A DNA stretch of 64,000 bases from an uncultured Acidaminococcus sp. (GCA_905213155.1 CAJMHI010000002.1:19852-83851); one strand, 5' to 3'. Numbered from the stretch's first letter, positions 18,438 to 26,371 are shown. Notes: generated by a model from the sequence alone, not told the origin. Numbers and translations: made by a program.

Positions 18438-19340
18438 GTGGATAAATACATCTGTCTGGACATAGGGGGAACATCCATTAAATATGGCTTGGCAGACAGC
18501 CGGGGGCGACTCTTTAATAAGGACAGTATCCCCAACACTATTGAACAAGAAGGCGTGGATGTTTTCCTGGATCGGGTACTGGGACTGATTGCTTCCTATC
18601 AGAAATATTTCAAGGTCCAGGGGGCAGCCATTTCCATGGCCGGCATTATCAATCCTATTAGCGGGAACATTGCTTATGCTACCCCGCATTTCCCCGGCCT
18701 GGGCGGGAAAAATCTGGCACAGATGGTTACGGAGATACTGCGCCTGCCCTGCTGGGTAGAAAATGATGTGAATGCAGCAACCCTGGGGGAATATTGGCTG
18801 GGAGCCGGCAGAGGGGCTGAGAGTCTTTTTTGTATGACGATTGGTACCGGAATCGGCGGAGCATTTTTGCTAAACGGGAAATTATGGCATGGCCATACCT
18901 TTTCTGCTGGAGAAGTGGGACAGGCTAAACTGGGCGGCAGAATTTCCTGGGAAGAAGCAGCGTCCGTCACGGCTTTGGTAGAAAAAACGGCCAAAGCCAA
19001 AGGCATTGATAAAGCCACCCTAAATGGCAAACTGATCTGTGATGCCGTGCGCCGGGGAGATAAAACCGCGGCCAGAATTTTGAGGGAGACCGTCCATCAT
19101 TGGGCAGTTGGGATTGCTGGTGTCTGCCTGATGCTAAATCCTCAGCGGGTTATTCTAGGCGGCGGGATTATGGCCCAGAAAGAATTGCTGGAGCCCTTGC
19201 TGAAAAAAGCCTTAGAAAAAGAGCTGATTCCAGTGGTCCGGGAAGGAACGGAATTTGCTTTTGCCGACTTGGGAAATGATGCCGGCTTAATTGGTGCTTT
19301 GTATAATTTCCTGGCACGGGAGAAAAAATACCATCTGTAA
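18438..19340 (+). CDS. ROK-family sugar kinase
   Basis: A 300-aa protein of the ROK (repressor, ORF, kinase) family, without a DNA-binding domain, so a sugar kinase. The N-terminal ATP phosphate loop is CLDIGGTSIKYGL, ENDVNAATLGEYWLGAG carries the catalytic aspartate, and the glycine-rich block IGTGIGGAFLLNGKL follows. The CxCGxxGC zinc motif of most ROK glucokinases is missing: after GHTFSAGEVGQ the sequence runs on without clustered cysteines. That resembles beta-glucoside or other zinc-free ROK kinases, so glucose need not be its substrate. I use the GTG at 18438, placed 4 nt after gltX behind AAAGGGG. Confidence 0.85.
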   Translation: MDKYICLDIGGTSIKYGLADSRGRLFNKDSIPNTIEQEGVDVFLDRVLGLIASYQKYFKVQGAAISMAGIINPISGNIAYATPHFPGLGGKNLAQMVTEILRLPCWVENDVNAATLGEYWLGAGRGAESLFCMTIGTGIGGAFLLNGKLWHGHTFSAGEVGQAKLGGRISWEEAASVTALVEKTAKAKGIDKATLNGKLICDAVRRGDKTAARILRETVHHWAVGIAGVCLMLNPQRVILGGGIMAQKELLEPLLKKALEKELIPVVREGTEFAFADLGNDAGLIGALYNFLAREKKYHL

Positions 19341-19351
19341 AGAAATATACC

Positions 19352-19380
19352 TTGACAGTGACTGTTAAAATGATTACAAT
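19352..19380 (+). promoter_or_regulatory. strong promoter of rplM-rpsI
   Basis: TTGACA at 19352-19357 and TACAAT at 19375-19380 have a 17-bp spacer, essentially consensus. Transcription should begin near 19387, giving a leader of about 90 nt before rplM. Confidence 0.85.
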
Positions 19381-19386
19381 ATATAG

Positions 19387-19479
19387 GTATCACTTTGAGA
19401 CTATGCCGTTAGCCCCGGCAGCATCCCAAAGACTCATCACTGGATACGAGTTTGTTAAAAGTATTTAGGAGGAATCAGG
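19387..19479 (+). promoter_or_regulatory. candidate L13 ribosomal-protein leader (autoregulatory mRNA structure)
   Basis: The untranslated leader between the rplM promoter and the rplM start contains two hairpins: TGCCG/CGGCA (19404-19420) around TTAGCCC, and AGACTC/GAGTTT (about 19430-19453). The second ends shortly before the AGGAGG ribosome binding site. Firmicutes rplM-rpsI operons are known to carry an L13 leader through which ribosomal protein represses its own synthesis. I match this by position and presence of structure, not by a covariance search. Confidence 0.5.
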
Positions 19480-19917
19480 ATGAAAACATATATGGCTACT
19501 CCGTCTACCATTGAACGCAAATGGTACGTAGTGGATGCCGCCGATAAGACTTTGGGCCGTCTGGCTGCCGAAGTGGCGAAGGTGCTCCGTGGCAAACATA
19601 AACCGACTTTTACCCCTCATATGGATACTGGTGATCATGTGATCATCATCAATGCGGCACAAGTAAAACTGACCGGTAAAAAACTGGTGCAGAAAGTTTA
19701 CTTCCGTCATTCCGGCTATCTGGGTGGTGACAAATATACCAAAGCAGGGGATATGCTGCAAAAAGACCCTGTAAGAATGGTAGAAATGGCTGTAAAAGGT
19801 ATGGTTCCCCATAACCGTCTGGGCAGCCAGATTATCAAAAAACTGCATGTATACGCTGGTTCTGAACATCCTCATGCTGCACAAAAGCCTGAAGTGTTGA
19901 CCATCGATATTCGCTAA
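19480..19917 (+). CDS. rplM: 50S ribosomal protein L13
   Basis: A 145-aa ribosomal protein L13, full length. Conserved blocks are [17 protein letters not shown] near the N-terminus, [17 protein letters not shown], and the C-terminal [20 protein letters not shown]. It is an early-assembly protein binding 23S rRNA. It has an AGGAGG ribosome binding site and is co-transcribed with rpsI 20 nt downstream, the standard arrangement. Confidence 0.98.
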   Translation: MKTYMATPSTIERKWYVVDAADKTLGRLAAEVAKVLRGKHKPTFTPHMDTGDHVIIINAAQVKLTGKKLVQKVYFRHSGYLGGDKYTKAGDMLQKDPVRMVEMAVKGMVPHNRLGSQIIKKLHVYAGSEHPHAAQKPEVLTIDIR

Positions 19918-19937
19918 GAGGAGAGGAGAACTAGGAA

Positions 19938-20330
19938 ATGGCAAAAGTTACTTATGATGCAACTGGCAGCCGCAAGAGCTCTGTTGCCCGCGTTCGCCTT
20001 GTTCCGGGCGAAGGCAAGATTGTGATCAACGGTCGTGAACTGGATTCTTATTTCGGCCTGAAGACCCTGGAACTGGTCGTGAAGCAACCGCTGGAAGCTA
20101 CCGAAACCGTGGGTAAATATGATGTATCTGCCAACGTAGTTGGCGGCGGTATCTCCGGCCAAGCTGGTGCCGTTCGGCACGGTATTGCCAGAGCTCTGCT
20201 GAAAGTAGATGCGGACTTCCGTCCCCTGCTGAAAAAAGCAGGCCTTTTGACCCGTGATCCACGGGAAAAAGAACGCCGCAAATACGGCTTGAAAAAAGCA
20301 AGAAAAGCTTCTCAGTTCAGCAAGCGGTAA
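19938..20330 (+). CDS. rpsI: 30S ribosomal protein S9
   Basis: A 130-aa ribosomal protein S9, full length. It begins with the conserved [18 protein letters not shown] and ends with the basic tail [12 protein letters not shown], whose final Lys-Arg reaches into the ribosomal P site in known structures. Middle blocks [19 protein letters not shown] and [19 protein letters not shown] are typical. It is the last gene of the rplM-rpsI operon and is followed by a terminator. Confidence 0.98.
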   Translation: MAKVTYDATGSRKSSVARVRLVPGEGKIVINGRELDSYFGLKTLELVVKQPLEATETVGKYDVSANVVGGGISGQAGAVRHGIARALLKVDADFRPLLKKAGLLTRDPREKERRKYGLKKARKASQFSKR

Positions 20331-20367
20331 TCTACACTGCATACTGCCGAAAATTTATCCAAAGAAA

Positions 20368-20402
20368 AAGCGCATTCCCAGACGAGGTGCGCTTCTTTTT
20401 TA
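20368..20402 (+). terminator. Rho-independent terminator after rpsI
   Basis: AAGCGCA and TGCGCTT form a 7-bp stem around a 13-nt loop, followed by CTTTTTTT. It closes the rplM-rpsI operon. Confidence 0.85.
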
Positions 20403-20481
20403 TTGGAGAGCGTATAAAGATTAGCCAAATTTGTAGGTTTTTTGGTAGAAGGGTACACGTAGCGTACGCGTAGAGTACAAA

Positions 20482-20685
20482 TTAGCTAGGGTTAGAAAAT
20501 GGTGGCTTGGTAATCAAAGCTGTCTTTTGCTGTATAGACTCAACATTCCACGACGTAGAAGATTGGGTTGGTTTGCCCTTGACAGACTGGGTGCGCCGGG
20601 AGAGCCGCTTGGTTTTTGTGTCGGCAATGGCTTCGTTTAAGGCGCCGGATAAGATGTCAAATGCCTTACTCATGTGCATCACCAC
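20482..20685 (-). pseudogene. remnant of an HTH antitoxin-type regulator (probable)
   Basis: A 67-aa minus-strand frame just after the toxin gene. Its first half, MSKAFDILSGALNEAIAD plus NVESIQQKTAL further on, resembles the N-terminus of small HTH antitoxin/regulators that start MSKA..IL..GLNEAIAD and continue into ..VKSIRQKTG.SQ..FA. The helix-turn-helix that should follow is missing. After QKTAL a change of frame reads QATIF and then stops, as if the gene decayed by a frameshift. I therefore call a remnant rather than a functional gene. The resemblance is from memory of the family, not from a search; it could instead be an unrelated short protein. It follows the toxin stop by 16 nt. Confidence 0.4.
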
Positions 20686-20701
20686 CTATGTGAATTGTAT
20701 T

Positions 20702-20959
20702 CTATTCATAATGATTTTTACACGCAGCTATAATTATTGTGTCGTTGGCAAGTTTATAAACAATGCGATTGGAAGTGTCAATGCGGCGGCTCCACCACCC
20801 AGACAAATTCCCTTTAAGCGGTTCTGGTTTTCCAAGTCCTTCATAAGGAGTACGAAGCATATCCCGAATCAGCTGATTGATTCGTTTAAGCGTTTTTTTA
20901 TCTTGTGCTTGCCACTCACAATAGTTGGTCCATGCATCTTGATACCATAATAGTTGCAC
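20702..20959 (-). CDS. yoeB: YoeB/Txe-type mRNA-cleaving toxin
   Basis: An 85-aa RelE-superfamily toxin of the Txe/YoeB branch, a ribosome-dependent mRNA interferase. Diagnostic features are W-x5-Y-x3-QAQDKKTLKRINQLIRD at the N-terminus, GKPEPLKGNLSGWWSRRI, and the C-terminal catalytic tail ACKNHYE, corresponding to the ..H(Y/F) terminus of YoeB. It starts with GTG at 20959, one base after the antitoxin stop and behind GGAGG, so the pair is one operon. The full catalytic tail suggests that the toxin is active. Confidence 0.92.
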   Translation of the reverse strand: MQLLWYQDAWTNYCEWQAQDKKTLKRINQLIRDMLRTPYEGLGKPEPLKGNLSGWWSRRIDTSNRIVYKLANDTIIIAACKNHYE

Positions 20960-20960
20960 G

Positions 20961-21218
20961 TTAGTCCTCCAATAATGAATGTTTCACAAGTTTGGCATTA
21001 CCCGAATCAATCTCTTTCGTTACTTTTTCAAGATAGGAAATATTAGCTGGAGAATAAAACGGGTCTCCGATACGAAACGGGATGGATTGCTCGCGGATTG
21101 CCTGTTTAAGAAAGATATTGACTGCCGTGCTAAGATTCATACCCATGCTTTTAAAGAGAATTTGCGCCTGTTCTTTGACATCAGGGTCGATTTTAATATT
21201 GGTACTAACAGCTGTCAT
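20961..21218 (-). CDS. RelB/DinJ-family antitoxin
   Basis: An 85-aa antitoxin of the RelB/DinJ family. The N-terminal ribbon-helix-helix region reads VSTNIKIDPDVKEQAQILFKSMGM, followed by LSTAVNIFLKQAIREQ, the conserved DinJ-like block. The C-terminal half should wrap and neutralise the YoeB toxin encoded immediately downstream. The ATG at 21218 follows AGAGGTG; an in-frame GTG three codons upstream overlaps that ribosome binding site and is less likely. Such antitoxins normally repress their own promoter, probably the one at 21240-21268. Confidence 0.9.
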   Translation of the reverse strand: MTAVSTNIKIDPDVKEQAQILFKSMGMNLSTAVNIFLKQAIREQSIPFRIGDPFYSPANISYLEKVTKEIDSGNAKLVKHSLLED

Positions 21219-21239
21219 TGTTATCACCTCTCTTGCTTT

Positions 21240-21268
21240 ATCTTACTATGAAAATTGAAACAAATCAA
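21240..21268 (-). promoter_or_regulatory. promoter of the toxin-antitoxin operon
   Basis: On the minus strand TTGATT (21268-21263) and TAAGAT (21245-21240) have a 17-bp spacer, about 20 nt upstream of the antitoxin start. This is the likely autoregulated promoter. Confidence 0.5.
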
Positions 21269-21348
21269 TACGTTGTGTGCCTGATAGGCATAAGAAAACT
21301 CTCCTGGATACCTTGATTGTGAATTGCATGAGGATTCCCTGTCCCCTC

Positions 21349-21376
21349 TTGTCCTTTTTCTCCAAGATGGTACAAT
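21349..21376 (+). promoter_or_regulatory. promoter of the thioredoxin-fold protein gene
   Basis: TTGTCC and TACAAT separated by 16 bp, with TGG just before the -10 (extended -10), 27 nt upstream of the start at 21404. Confidence 0.5.
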
Positions 21377-21403
21377 CAAAGGAAAGAAGGAAAGGTGAGA
21401 CGT

Positions 21404-21721
21404 ATGATTACTTTTTATGGAAGCAAAATTTGCATTGACTGCAGAAATACGCTGGCGATTTTAAAGGCAAGAAAGCTGGAAAGCCAATTTCAGTTTGTGG
21501 ATATTACAGAGAATACCACCAATATGAAAGCGTTCCTTACGCTGCGGGACCATGAGGATGTGTTTGCAGCGGTACGGGAGGGAGAAAATGGCCAGTCTTT
21601 CATTGGGATTCCTGCTTTTGTCCGAGAAAATGGGACGATTACGCTGAATTTTGATGAAGCCCTTTCCTGGCTGGGGGAGCCGGCCGTGCGGGAAGAAGAA
21701 ATCGTGGAGAAAAAGGACTAA
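21404..21721 (+). CDS. glutaredoxin-related thioredoxin-fold protein
   Basis: A 105-aa small cytoplasmic protein with a CxxC redox site (CIDC) about 10 residues from the start, in MITFYGSKICIDCRNTL. GIPAFVRENGTITL near residue 70 corresponds to the cis-proline region of glutaredoxins. The remaining C-terminus is acidic. It probably acts in thiol-disulfide exchange, though the partner is unknown. The ATG at 21404 is chosen over an in-frame GTG three codons upstream, which falls inside the AAAGGTG ribosome binding site. Confidence 0.8.
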   Translation: MITFYGSKICIDCRNTLAILKARKLESQFQFVDITENTTNMKAFLTLRDHEDVFAAVREGENGQSFIGIPAFVRENGTITLNFDEALSWLGEPAVREEEIVEKKD

Positions 21722-21738
21722 CGGATAGAGGGTAAATG

Positions 21739-21776
21739 AAAAGCTTGTGCAGATAAAATTTCCCGCACAAGCTTTT
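21739..21776. terminator. bidirectional terminator between convergent genes
   Basis: AAAAGCTTGTGC and GCACAAGCTTTT are perfect 12-bp inverted repeats around a 14-nt loop, with A and T runs at the outer ends. It terminates the plus-strand redox gene and the minus-strand glycosyltransferase. Confidence 0.88.
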
Positions 21777-21779
21777 ATA

Positions 21780-23237
21780 TTATAGTACTTTATTTTTGAC
21801 CCAGATGGTATACTCACCGGGTATATTAATGGCATAGGTCGGAGTAGTTTTCGTAAAGGCAGTGATAAAAGGAGATTTATTCTTGTCCTGGGTAAGTACG
21901 ATGGCGTTGCCGTTCTTATACAGATCTTCTTCTGCCATGAGGGGCATGACGTTTTTCGCATTCCAGGATAAGCCGCCGGGTTTCATTTCCTCAATTTTAT
22001 CCCGGGGGACCGCCCAATAAATGTTCTTGCCACTATAAAATACGGTGGAGGTACGGTATCCGTCCACAAAGGCAATGGGAGCATCGCCTGTATCCATTTG
22101 GGCCAGAGCCAGCCCTGCTTCTTTGCCGGAGCGCATCAGCATAATGCTGGGGGCGACAAAGAGTGTCAGCAGGGTATAGCAGACCATGGCGGTGGCACTG
22201 GTTCGTTCTATCTTCAGGCTGCAATCTTTATACAACCCAGCTGTTAAAATGGCCAGGGAGAAGTGGGCCGGGAAGGTATAGGTGGTGTATTTGGTGGCAA
22301 CCAGCTGAAAAAATACCAAAGTGACAGCTCCGTAAATCAAAAGAAGTTGGGAGACCGGTGCGGCAGTTTTAAAGTGGAGGGCATGGGCCTTCCATTTTTT
22401 GTACAGTGTGACTGGCAGGGCAAAGCTCCACGGGGCAAAACCGAGAAAATACACAATGATATAAAAGTACCAGTGGTTCTTGGAAGGGTGCTCTGAAACG
22501 GTGGCACGGAGAAAGTTGTGGACGCCTAAAAAGTTCAGCAGAAAATCGGAACCGTGGAGATAGCACATGGTGCCGTACCAGGCACCGCACAATCCGATGA
22601 AGAGCAGGAGCCCGGAAAACAGGTGGACATGTTTCATTTCCTGCCAGTCTTTTTTATATCCCAGGAAAACCAGAGCGGTCATTCCTGGCAGGAAAAGCCC
22701 GATGGGCCCTTTGGTCAGGGTGGCAAGGGCCGCAAACACATAGCAGAGGTAATAATATTTTTTATTTTCCGTATAGCCCAGATAGAAAAAGGCGATGCTG
22801 GCGCTGACGAAAAGAAACAGGGTAGAATCGGTGATCACGGCTTTGGAGAGCAGCCAGCATTCTACGGATGTTCCCAAAATCAAGGCCGAGAGCCAACCGA
22901 CTTTAGCTCCGTACACCTTCCGGGCAAACCAGTAGGTAAACAGAACCGAAGCCACACCCAAAAGCGCAGCGGGCAGCCGGGCCGCCATTTCGTTAAAGCC
23001 AAATAGTTTAAAAGAAAGCGCCAGTTCCCAATAATAGAAAATTGTTTTGTCATACCAGTATTGGCCATAAATCTGGGGAGAGATCCAGTTTCCGGAAAGC
23101 ACCATTTCCTTGGCCGTCTGCGCATAATTGGCTTCTGCTGTATCGGTTACCGCCAAAAGGCTGTTTCCCACCAGATACAAAAACAAAAAGCAAATGGCGA
23201 GTGCCATATACGGGTGTCGTTCCAATAGTTTTTTCAT
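21780..23237 (-). CDS. ArnT/PMT-like glycosyltransferase (GT83/GT39-type membrane protein)
   Basis: A 485-aa polytopic membrane protein. The N-terminal helix is followed by a periplasmic loop with DTAEANYAQTAKEM, matching the acidic catalytic loop of ArnT/Pmt enzymes (..D..E..YA..A.EM). WYDKTIFYYWELALSFKLFG is the second conserved loop; ten or so further hydrophobic segments follow, then a soluble C-terminal domain. Related enzymes transfer a sugar from undecaprenyl phosphate to lipid A or another envelope acceptor. Given the LPS pathway in this genome, lipid A modification is plausible but unproven; aminoarabinose synthesis genes are not in the window. It faces away from the adjacent two-component system, which could regulate it. 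Confidence 0.85.
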   Translation of the reverse strand: MKKLLERHPYMALAICFLFLYLVGNSLLAVTDTAEANYAQTAKEMVLSGNWISPQIYGQYWYDKTIFYYWELALSFKLFGFNEMAARLPAALLGVASVLFTYWFARKVYGAKVGWLSALILGTSVECWLLSKAVITDSTLFLFVSASIAFFYLGYTENKKYYYLCYVFAALATLTKGPIGLFLPGMTALVFLGYKKDWQEMKHVHLFSGLLLFIGLCGAWYGTMCYLHGSDFLLNFLGVHNFLRATVSEHPSKNHWYFYIIVYFLGFAPWSFALPVTLYKKWKAHALHFKTAAPVSQLLLIYGAVTLVFFQLVATKYTTYTFPAHFSLAILTAGLYKDCSLKIERTSATAMVCYTLLTLFVAPSIMLMRSGKEAGLALAQMDTGDAPIAFVDGYRTSTVFYSGKNIYWAVPRDKIEEMKPGGLSWNAKNVMPLMAEEDLYKNGNAIVLTQDKNKSPFITAFTKTTPTYAINIPGEYTIWVKNKVL

Positions 23238-23371
23238 TCGTAGTGCCTCCTGCCTGGACGATTTGCATAGCCGGGTTTGGCCCGGATTTATTCTCTACGT
23301 GTATTCTACCGGGGAAGCTTATAGGAAAGTGTAGGGATTCTTAAAATAAAGATAAACACTCCGGAATGGGG

Positions 23372-23400
23372 TTGCGGGAACGGTGGCGGCGGTTTATGAT
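23372..23400 (+). promoter_or_regulatory. candidate promoter of the two-component system
   Basis: TTGCGG and TATGAT are separated by 17 bp, 36 nt upstream of the sensor kinase start, in the 198-bp divergent region between the glycosyltransferase and the kinase. The same region holds a short CCGGG/CCCGG hairpin at 23271-23285 in the glycosyltransferase leader. Confidence 0.45.
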
Positions 23401-23435
23401 AAATGTGAAATGCTAAGCAGCTGGGAGGTTTCCCC

Positions 23436-24914
23436 ATGACCATCAAAAAAAGTTTAATTCTTTCCCATATTGTGATGTGCATCTTGCCCTTTCTCATGAC
23501 ATTAGTGGTGCTGGTGACTACATTATTTGGCCTGTACCTTTATGCCTGCAGCGGCAATCACATTATGGCAGAAAGTGATTTTCAGTTTCACGTGGAATCC
23601 AATGTGATTCAGACGTCCGTATTCCACAGTCTACGCCATAAACGGAACCTGTACGGCTATAATGGGTATCAGTGGGTACGGGATATCATGGATCCGCTCC
23701 AGACCTATGTGATGGTGTACCGGGATGGGCAACCGTTCTACCAGTATGGGAATGGCCTCTTCCAAAACGAAGTGGAACAATTTCGCAAGGGGCAGGCTCA
23801 AAAAGAAATGGATCTGAGCAACCTTAACCAGACTTTCAGCTACACACACATGGGGCACTATGAGTATTTGAAACGGGAAACCGTAGGATCCCACGTTTAT
23901 CATTTATATGTAATTGCCCGCCATCCCATTGAACGCAGTGATGCGGCGATGGAGCGTGCTTTCCGCAATACCAACCGCTTTGTAGGCTTATCCCTATTGG
24001 CCTTTATTCTGCTCGTCAGTATCTGTTTGACCCGGCTTATCATCCGGCGCATCCTGACACCCTTGCAGGCATTGAAAAAAGGTTCGGAAGAAATTCAGAA
24101 GGGGAACCTGGATATACAAATCCCCTATACCCGAAATGATGAGTTCATTCCTGCCATCCGGGCGTTTAACCTTATGACCGGAAAATTAGGAGAATCCCTG
24201 CGGCAGCGGGAAGCGGATGAAGAAAAACGCAAAGAACTCATTGCCAGTATCTCCCATGATATCCGAACGCCCCTTACTTCTATCAAAGCTTATGTGGAAG
24301 GCCTGCTGGATCATGTGGCAACGACGCCGGAACGACAGGAGCGATATCTCCGGGTGATTCAGAAAAAAACGGGTGTGCTGGAGCGGCTTATTGAACAGCT
24401 TTTCTTACTATCCAAGATGGAACTGGGAGAAAAAGTCCTGCCGCTGGAGGTGCTGGACCTGGGAGAAATGGTTCGAGGGTATATGGGAGAAAATCAGCTG
24501 GACTGGGAGAAAAAAGGCGGCCATGTGGAGCTGATCGCTCCTTGTCCTGTTTTCGTGGCGGGAAACAAACTGCTGTTAGAGCGGGTGCTTGGGAATTTGA
24601 TTTCCAACAGCATTAAATACAAGACCGCGGATATCGTTCAGATACAAATTACTGTTGCTGCGAAAGAAAATCAAGCGGTGCTTACCGTTGAAGACGACGG
24701 CCCGGGCGTAGTCCCGGAAGCCCTTACCCGCCTGACGGACATCTTTTATCGCACGGATAAAGCTCGTGGATGCACGGATAATGGCAGCGGATTGGGCCTT
24801 GCCATAGTGAACCGGGCCGTGCGCCTTATGCAGGGAACTATTGCGTTTGCCAATCGTACGCCCCACGGCCTTGCCGCTGTAATTACCTTGCCTTTGGAGA
24901 AAAATCATGAATAA
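23436..24914 (+). CDS. sensor histidine kinase (HAMP, HisKA, HATPase)
   Basis: A 492-aa membrane sensor kinase. Transmembrane helix 1 lies near residues 10-38 and helix 2 near 183-205, enclosing a ~145-residue extracytoplasmic sensor domain. A HAMP linker follows the second helix (RRILTPLQALKKGSEEIQKG). The phosphoacceptor is the histidine of IASISHDIRTPLTS near residue 274. The ATP-binding domain has NLISNSIKY (N box), VEDDGPGV (G1) and GSGLGLAI (G2). It overlaps the response regulator gene by 8 nt. The input signal cannot be deduced; the divergent ArnT-like gene hints at envelope stress or cationic peptides. Confidence 0.94.
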   Translation: MTIKKSLILSHIVMCILPFLMTLVVLVTTLFGLYLYACSGNHIMAESDFQFHVESNVIQTSVFHSLRHKRNLYGYNGYQWVRDIMDPLQTYVMVYRDGQPFYQYGNGLFQNEVEQFRKGQAQKEMDLSNLNQTFSYTHMGHYEYLKRETVGSHVYHLYVIARHPIERSDAAMERAFRNTNRFVGLSLLAFILLVSICLTRLIIRRILTPLQALKKGSEEIQKGNLDIQIPYTRNDEFIPAIRAFNLMTGKLGESLRQREADEEKRKELIASISHDIRTPLTSIKAYVEGLLDHVATTPERQERYLRVIQKKTGVLERLIEQLFLLSKMELGEKVLPLEVLDLGEMVRGYMGENQLDWEKKGGHVELIAPCPVFVAGNKLLLERVLGNLISNSIKYKTADIVQIQITVAAKENQAVLTVEDDGPGVVPEALTRLTDIFYRTDKARGCTDNGSGLGLAIVNRAVRLMQGTIAFANRTPHGLAAVITLPLEKNHE

Positions 24915-25596
24915 AAAAATCCTGATTATCGAAGATGATGAAGATATTGCTTTTATTGAAAAAGATTACCTGGAAGTCAGCGGGTATGATGTCACCGTAG
25001 AAGTCAACGGGACAAAGGGCTTTCAAAAAGCCCAGGACGAAGCCTATGATTTAATCCTGTTGGATATTATGCTTCCCGGCATGGATGGCTTTGAGATCTG
25101 CCGGAAGCTGCGGGATAAAGTTGATATCCCTATTGTTATGGTGACGGCTAAACGCACGGATATTGATAAAATCCGGGGGCTGGGGTTTGGAGCAGATGCG
25201 TATATTGAAAAACCCTTTTCCCCCAGCGTGCTGGTAGCCAAGGTGAAGGCGCAGCTGGCCCAGTATGACCGGTTAAAAGGTACGCAGCCGGACAAAAAGC
25301 GTATCACCTTTGGTACCATTTCCTTGGAGTCCGATACCCATCGGGTCTTTGTCAAAGGAGAGGAAAAAATTCTCCCCAACAAGGAATTTAGACTGCTGGA
25401 ATTTTTGATGCTGCATCCAGATTTGGTCTTTAGCCGGGAGGCGCTCTATACCCGGATTTGGGGCATGGATTCGCTGGGCAATACCGCCACGGTCCCGGTG
25501 CACATCAACCGGCTGCGGGACGTACTGGAAGAAGATCCTGCCAATCCCCAGCATATCCTTACCATCTGGGGTGTAGGGTACAAGTTTAAACCGTGA
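24907..25596 (+). CDS. OmpR/PhoB-family response regulator
   Basis: A 229-aa response regulator. The receiver domain has the acidic pair near residues 10-11 (IEDDEDI), the phosphoaccepting aspartate in LILLDIMLPGMDG near residue 52, the VTAKR switch threonine and the lysine in YIEKPFSP. The C-terminal winged-helix domain contains LPNKEFRLLEFLMLHPDLVFSR-type sequence (recognition of direct repeats) and RLRDVLEEDP. It is the partner of the kinase encoded just upstream. Confidence 0.95.
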   Translation: MNKKILIIEDDEDIAFIEKDYLEVSGYDVTVEVNGTKGFQKAQDEAYDLILLDIMLPGMDGFEICRKLRDKVDIPIVMVTAKRTDIDKIRGLGFGADAYIEKPFSPSVLVAKVKAQLAQYDRLKGTQPDKKRITFGTISLESDTHRVFVKGEEKILPNKEFRLLEFLMLHPDLVFSREALYTRIWGMDSLGNTATVPVHINRLRDVLEEDPANPQHILTIWGVGYKFKP

Positions 25597-25639
25597 ACAA
25601 CACCATATTTTTGACTATGATTTGTGAGAACATTGATGG

Positions 25640-25675
25640 TTTCATTGTTAAAAAAACGGAATTTTAACAATGAAA
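25640..25675. promoter_or_regulatory. perfect 14-bp inverted repeat downstream of the response regulator
   Basis: TTTCATTGTTAAAA and TTTTAACAATGAAA flank an 8-nt centre. The arms hold only 3 G/C pairs and no long T run follows, so it is a weak terminator at best. It lies 32 nt upstream of the extended -10 of the HD gene, where it could be an operator for a dimeric regulator. Both readings are inference. Confidence 0.55.
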
Positions 25676-25706
25676 TTTGACTAAGGCAGTAAGAAACGAG
25701 ATAATG

Positions 25707-25715
25707 TGGTATACT
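25707..25715 (+). promoter_or_regulatory. extended -10 promoter of the HD-domain gene
   Basis: TGGTATACT (TGn plus TATACT), 35 nt upstream of the start at 25750. No matching -35 hexamer is evident. Confidence 0.45.
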
Positions 25716-25749
25716 AAGGTCATCTACATAGAAAAGGGGAGTGGGAACT

Positions 25750-26340
25750 ATGCCCAACACACGGGAGGAAGCATGGGAAATGCTGAAAGCATATAACAAG
25801 GAAGCGTTTCACCGGCAGCACGGCCTTACGGTGGAAGGCTGCCTGCGGTATTTTGCCAGGGAACTGGGCTATGGAGCGCAGGAAGATTTCTGGGGCATGG
25901 TAGGCCTTCTCCACGACCTGGATTTTGAAAAGTATCCGGACCAGCACTGCAAAAAGGAAGCAGAGATTCTCCGGGAGCAGGGCTGGGACGAAAAATTGAT
26001 TCATGCAGTAGCCAGTCACGGCTGGCCCCGGTGCAGCGACGTGGAACCCCAGGAAGAAATGGAAAAGGTCCTGTATGCGGTGGATGAATTGTCCGGTCTC
26101 ATTGGAGCGGTGGCACTGATGCATCCCAGCAAAAGCACCCAGGATATGCAAGTGAAATCCTTGAAGAAAAAATTCAAGGACAAACGGTTCGCAGCGGGCT
26201 GCAGCCGGGATGTGATCCAGCAGGGGGCGGACATGCTGGGCTGGGACTTGAACAAATTGTTTGAACAGAGCATTTTGGCCATGCGGTCCTGCGAAGATTC
26301 CGTGCGGAAAGTGATGGACGATCCGGAAGCGCAAAAGTAA
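25750..26340 (+). CDS. HD-domain hydrolase
   Basis: A 196-aa soluble protein with a metal-binding HD motif: H and D in GLLHDLDFEKYPDQH near residue 55, an earlier histidine in FHRQHGLTVEGCLRYFA and a later AVASHGWPR near residue 95. This is the layout of small HD phosphohydrolases that act on nucleotides or related phosphoesters; some are annotated hydrolase only. It is placed directly upstream of nucleoside salvage genes, though with separate promoters. Start: the ATG at 25750 behind GGGGAG, not the GTG at 25741. Confidence 0.8.
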   Translation: MPNTREEAWEMLKAYNKEAFHRQHGLTVEGCLRYFARELGYGAQEDFWGMVGLLHDLDFEKYPDQHCKKEAEILREQGWDEKLIHAVASHGWPRCSDVEPQEEMEKVLYAVDELSGLIGAVALMHPSKSTQDMQVKSLKKKFKDKRFAAGCSRDVIQQGADMLGWDLNKLFEQSILAMRSCEDSVRKVMDDPEAQK

Positions 26341-26371
26341 TAACAAGTATATAGAAAAAGGGGGCGGGGCC

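Noticed and set aside
20450..20482. Tandem 11-nt repeat (GTACACGTAGC, GTACGCGTAGA, GTAC)
   Set aside because: Only two imperfect units; too short to distinguish from chance in a decayed region.
20507..20950. 147-codon plus-strand open frame over the toxin-antitoxin region
   Set aside because: It is antisense to the well-supported YoeB gene and has no recognisable sequence or ribosome binding site.
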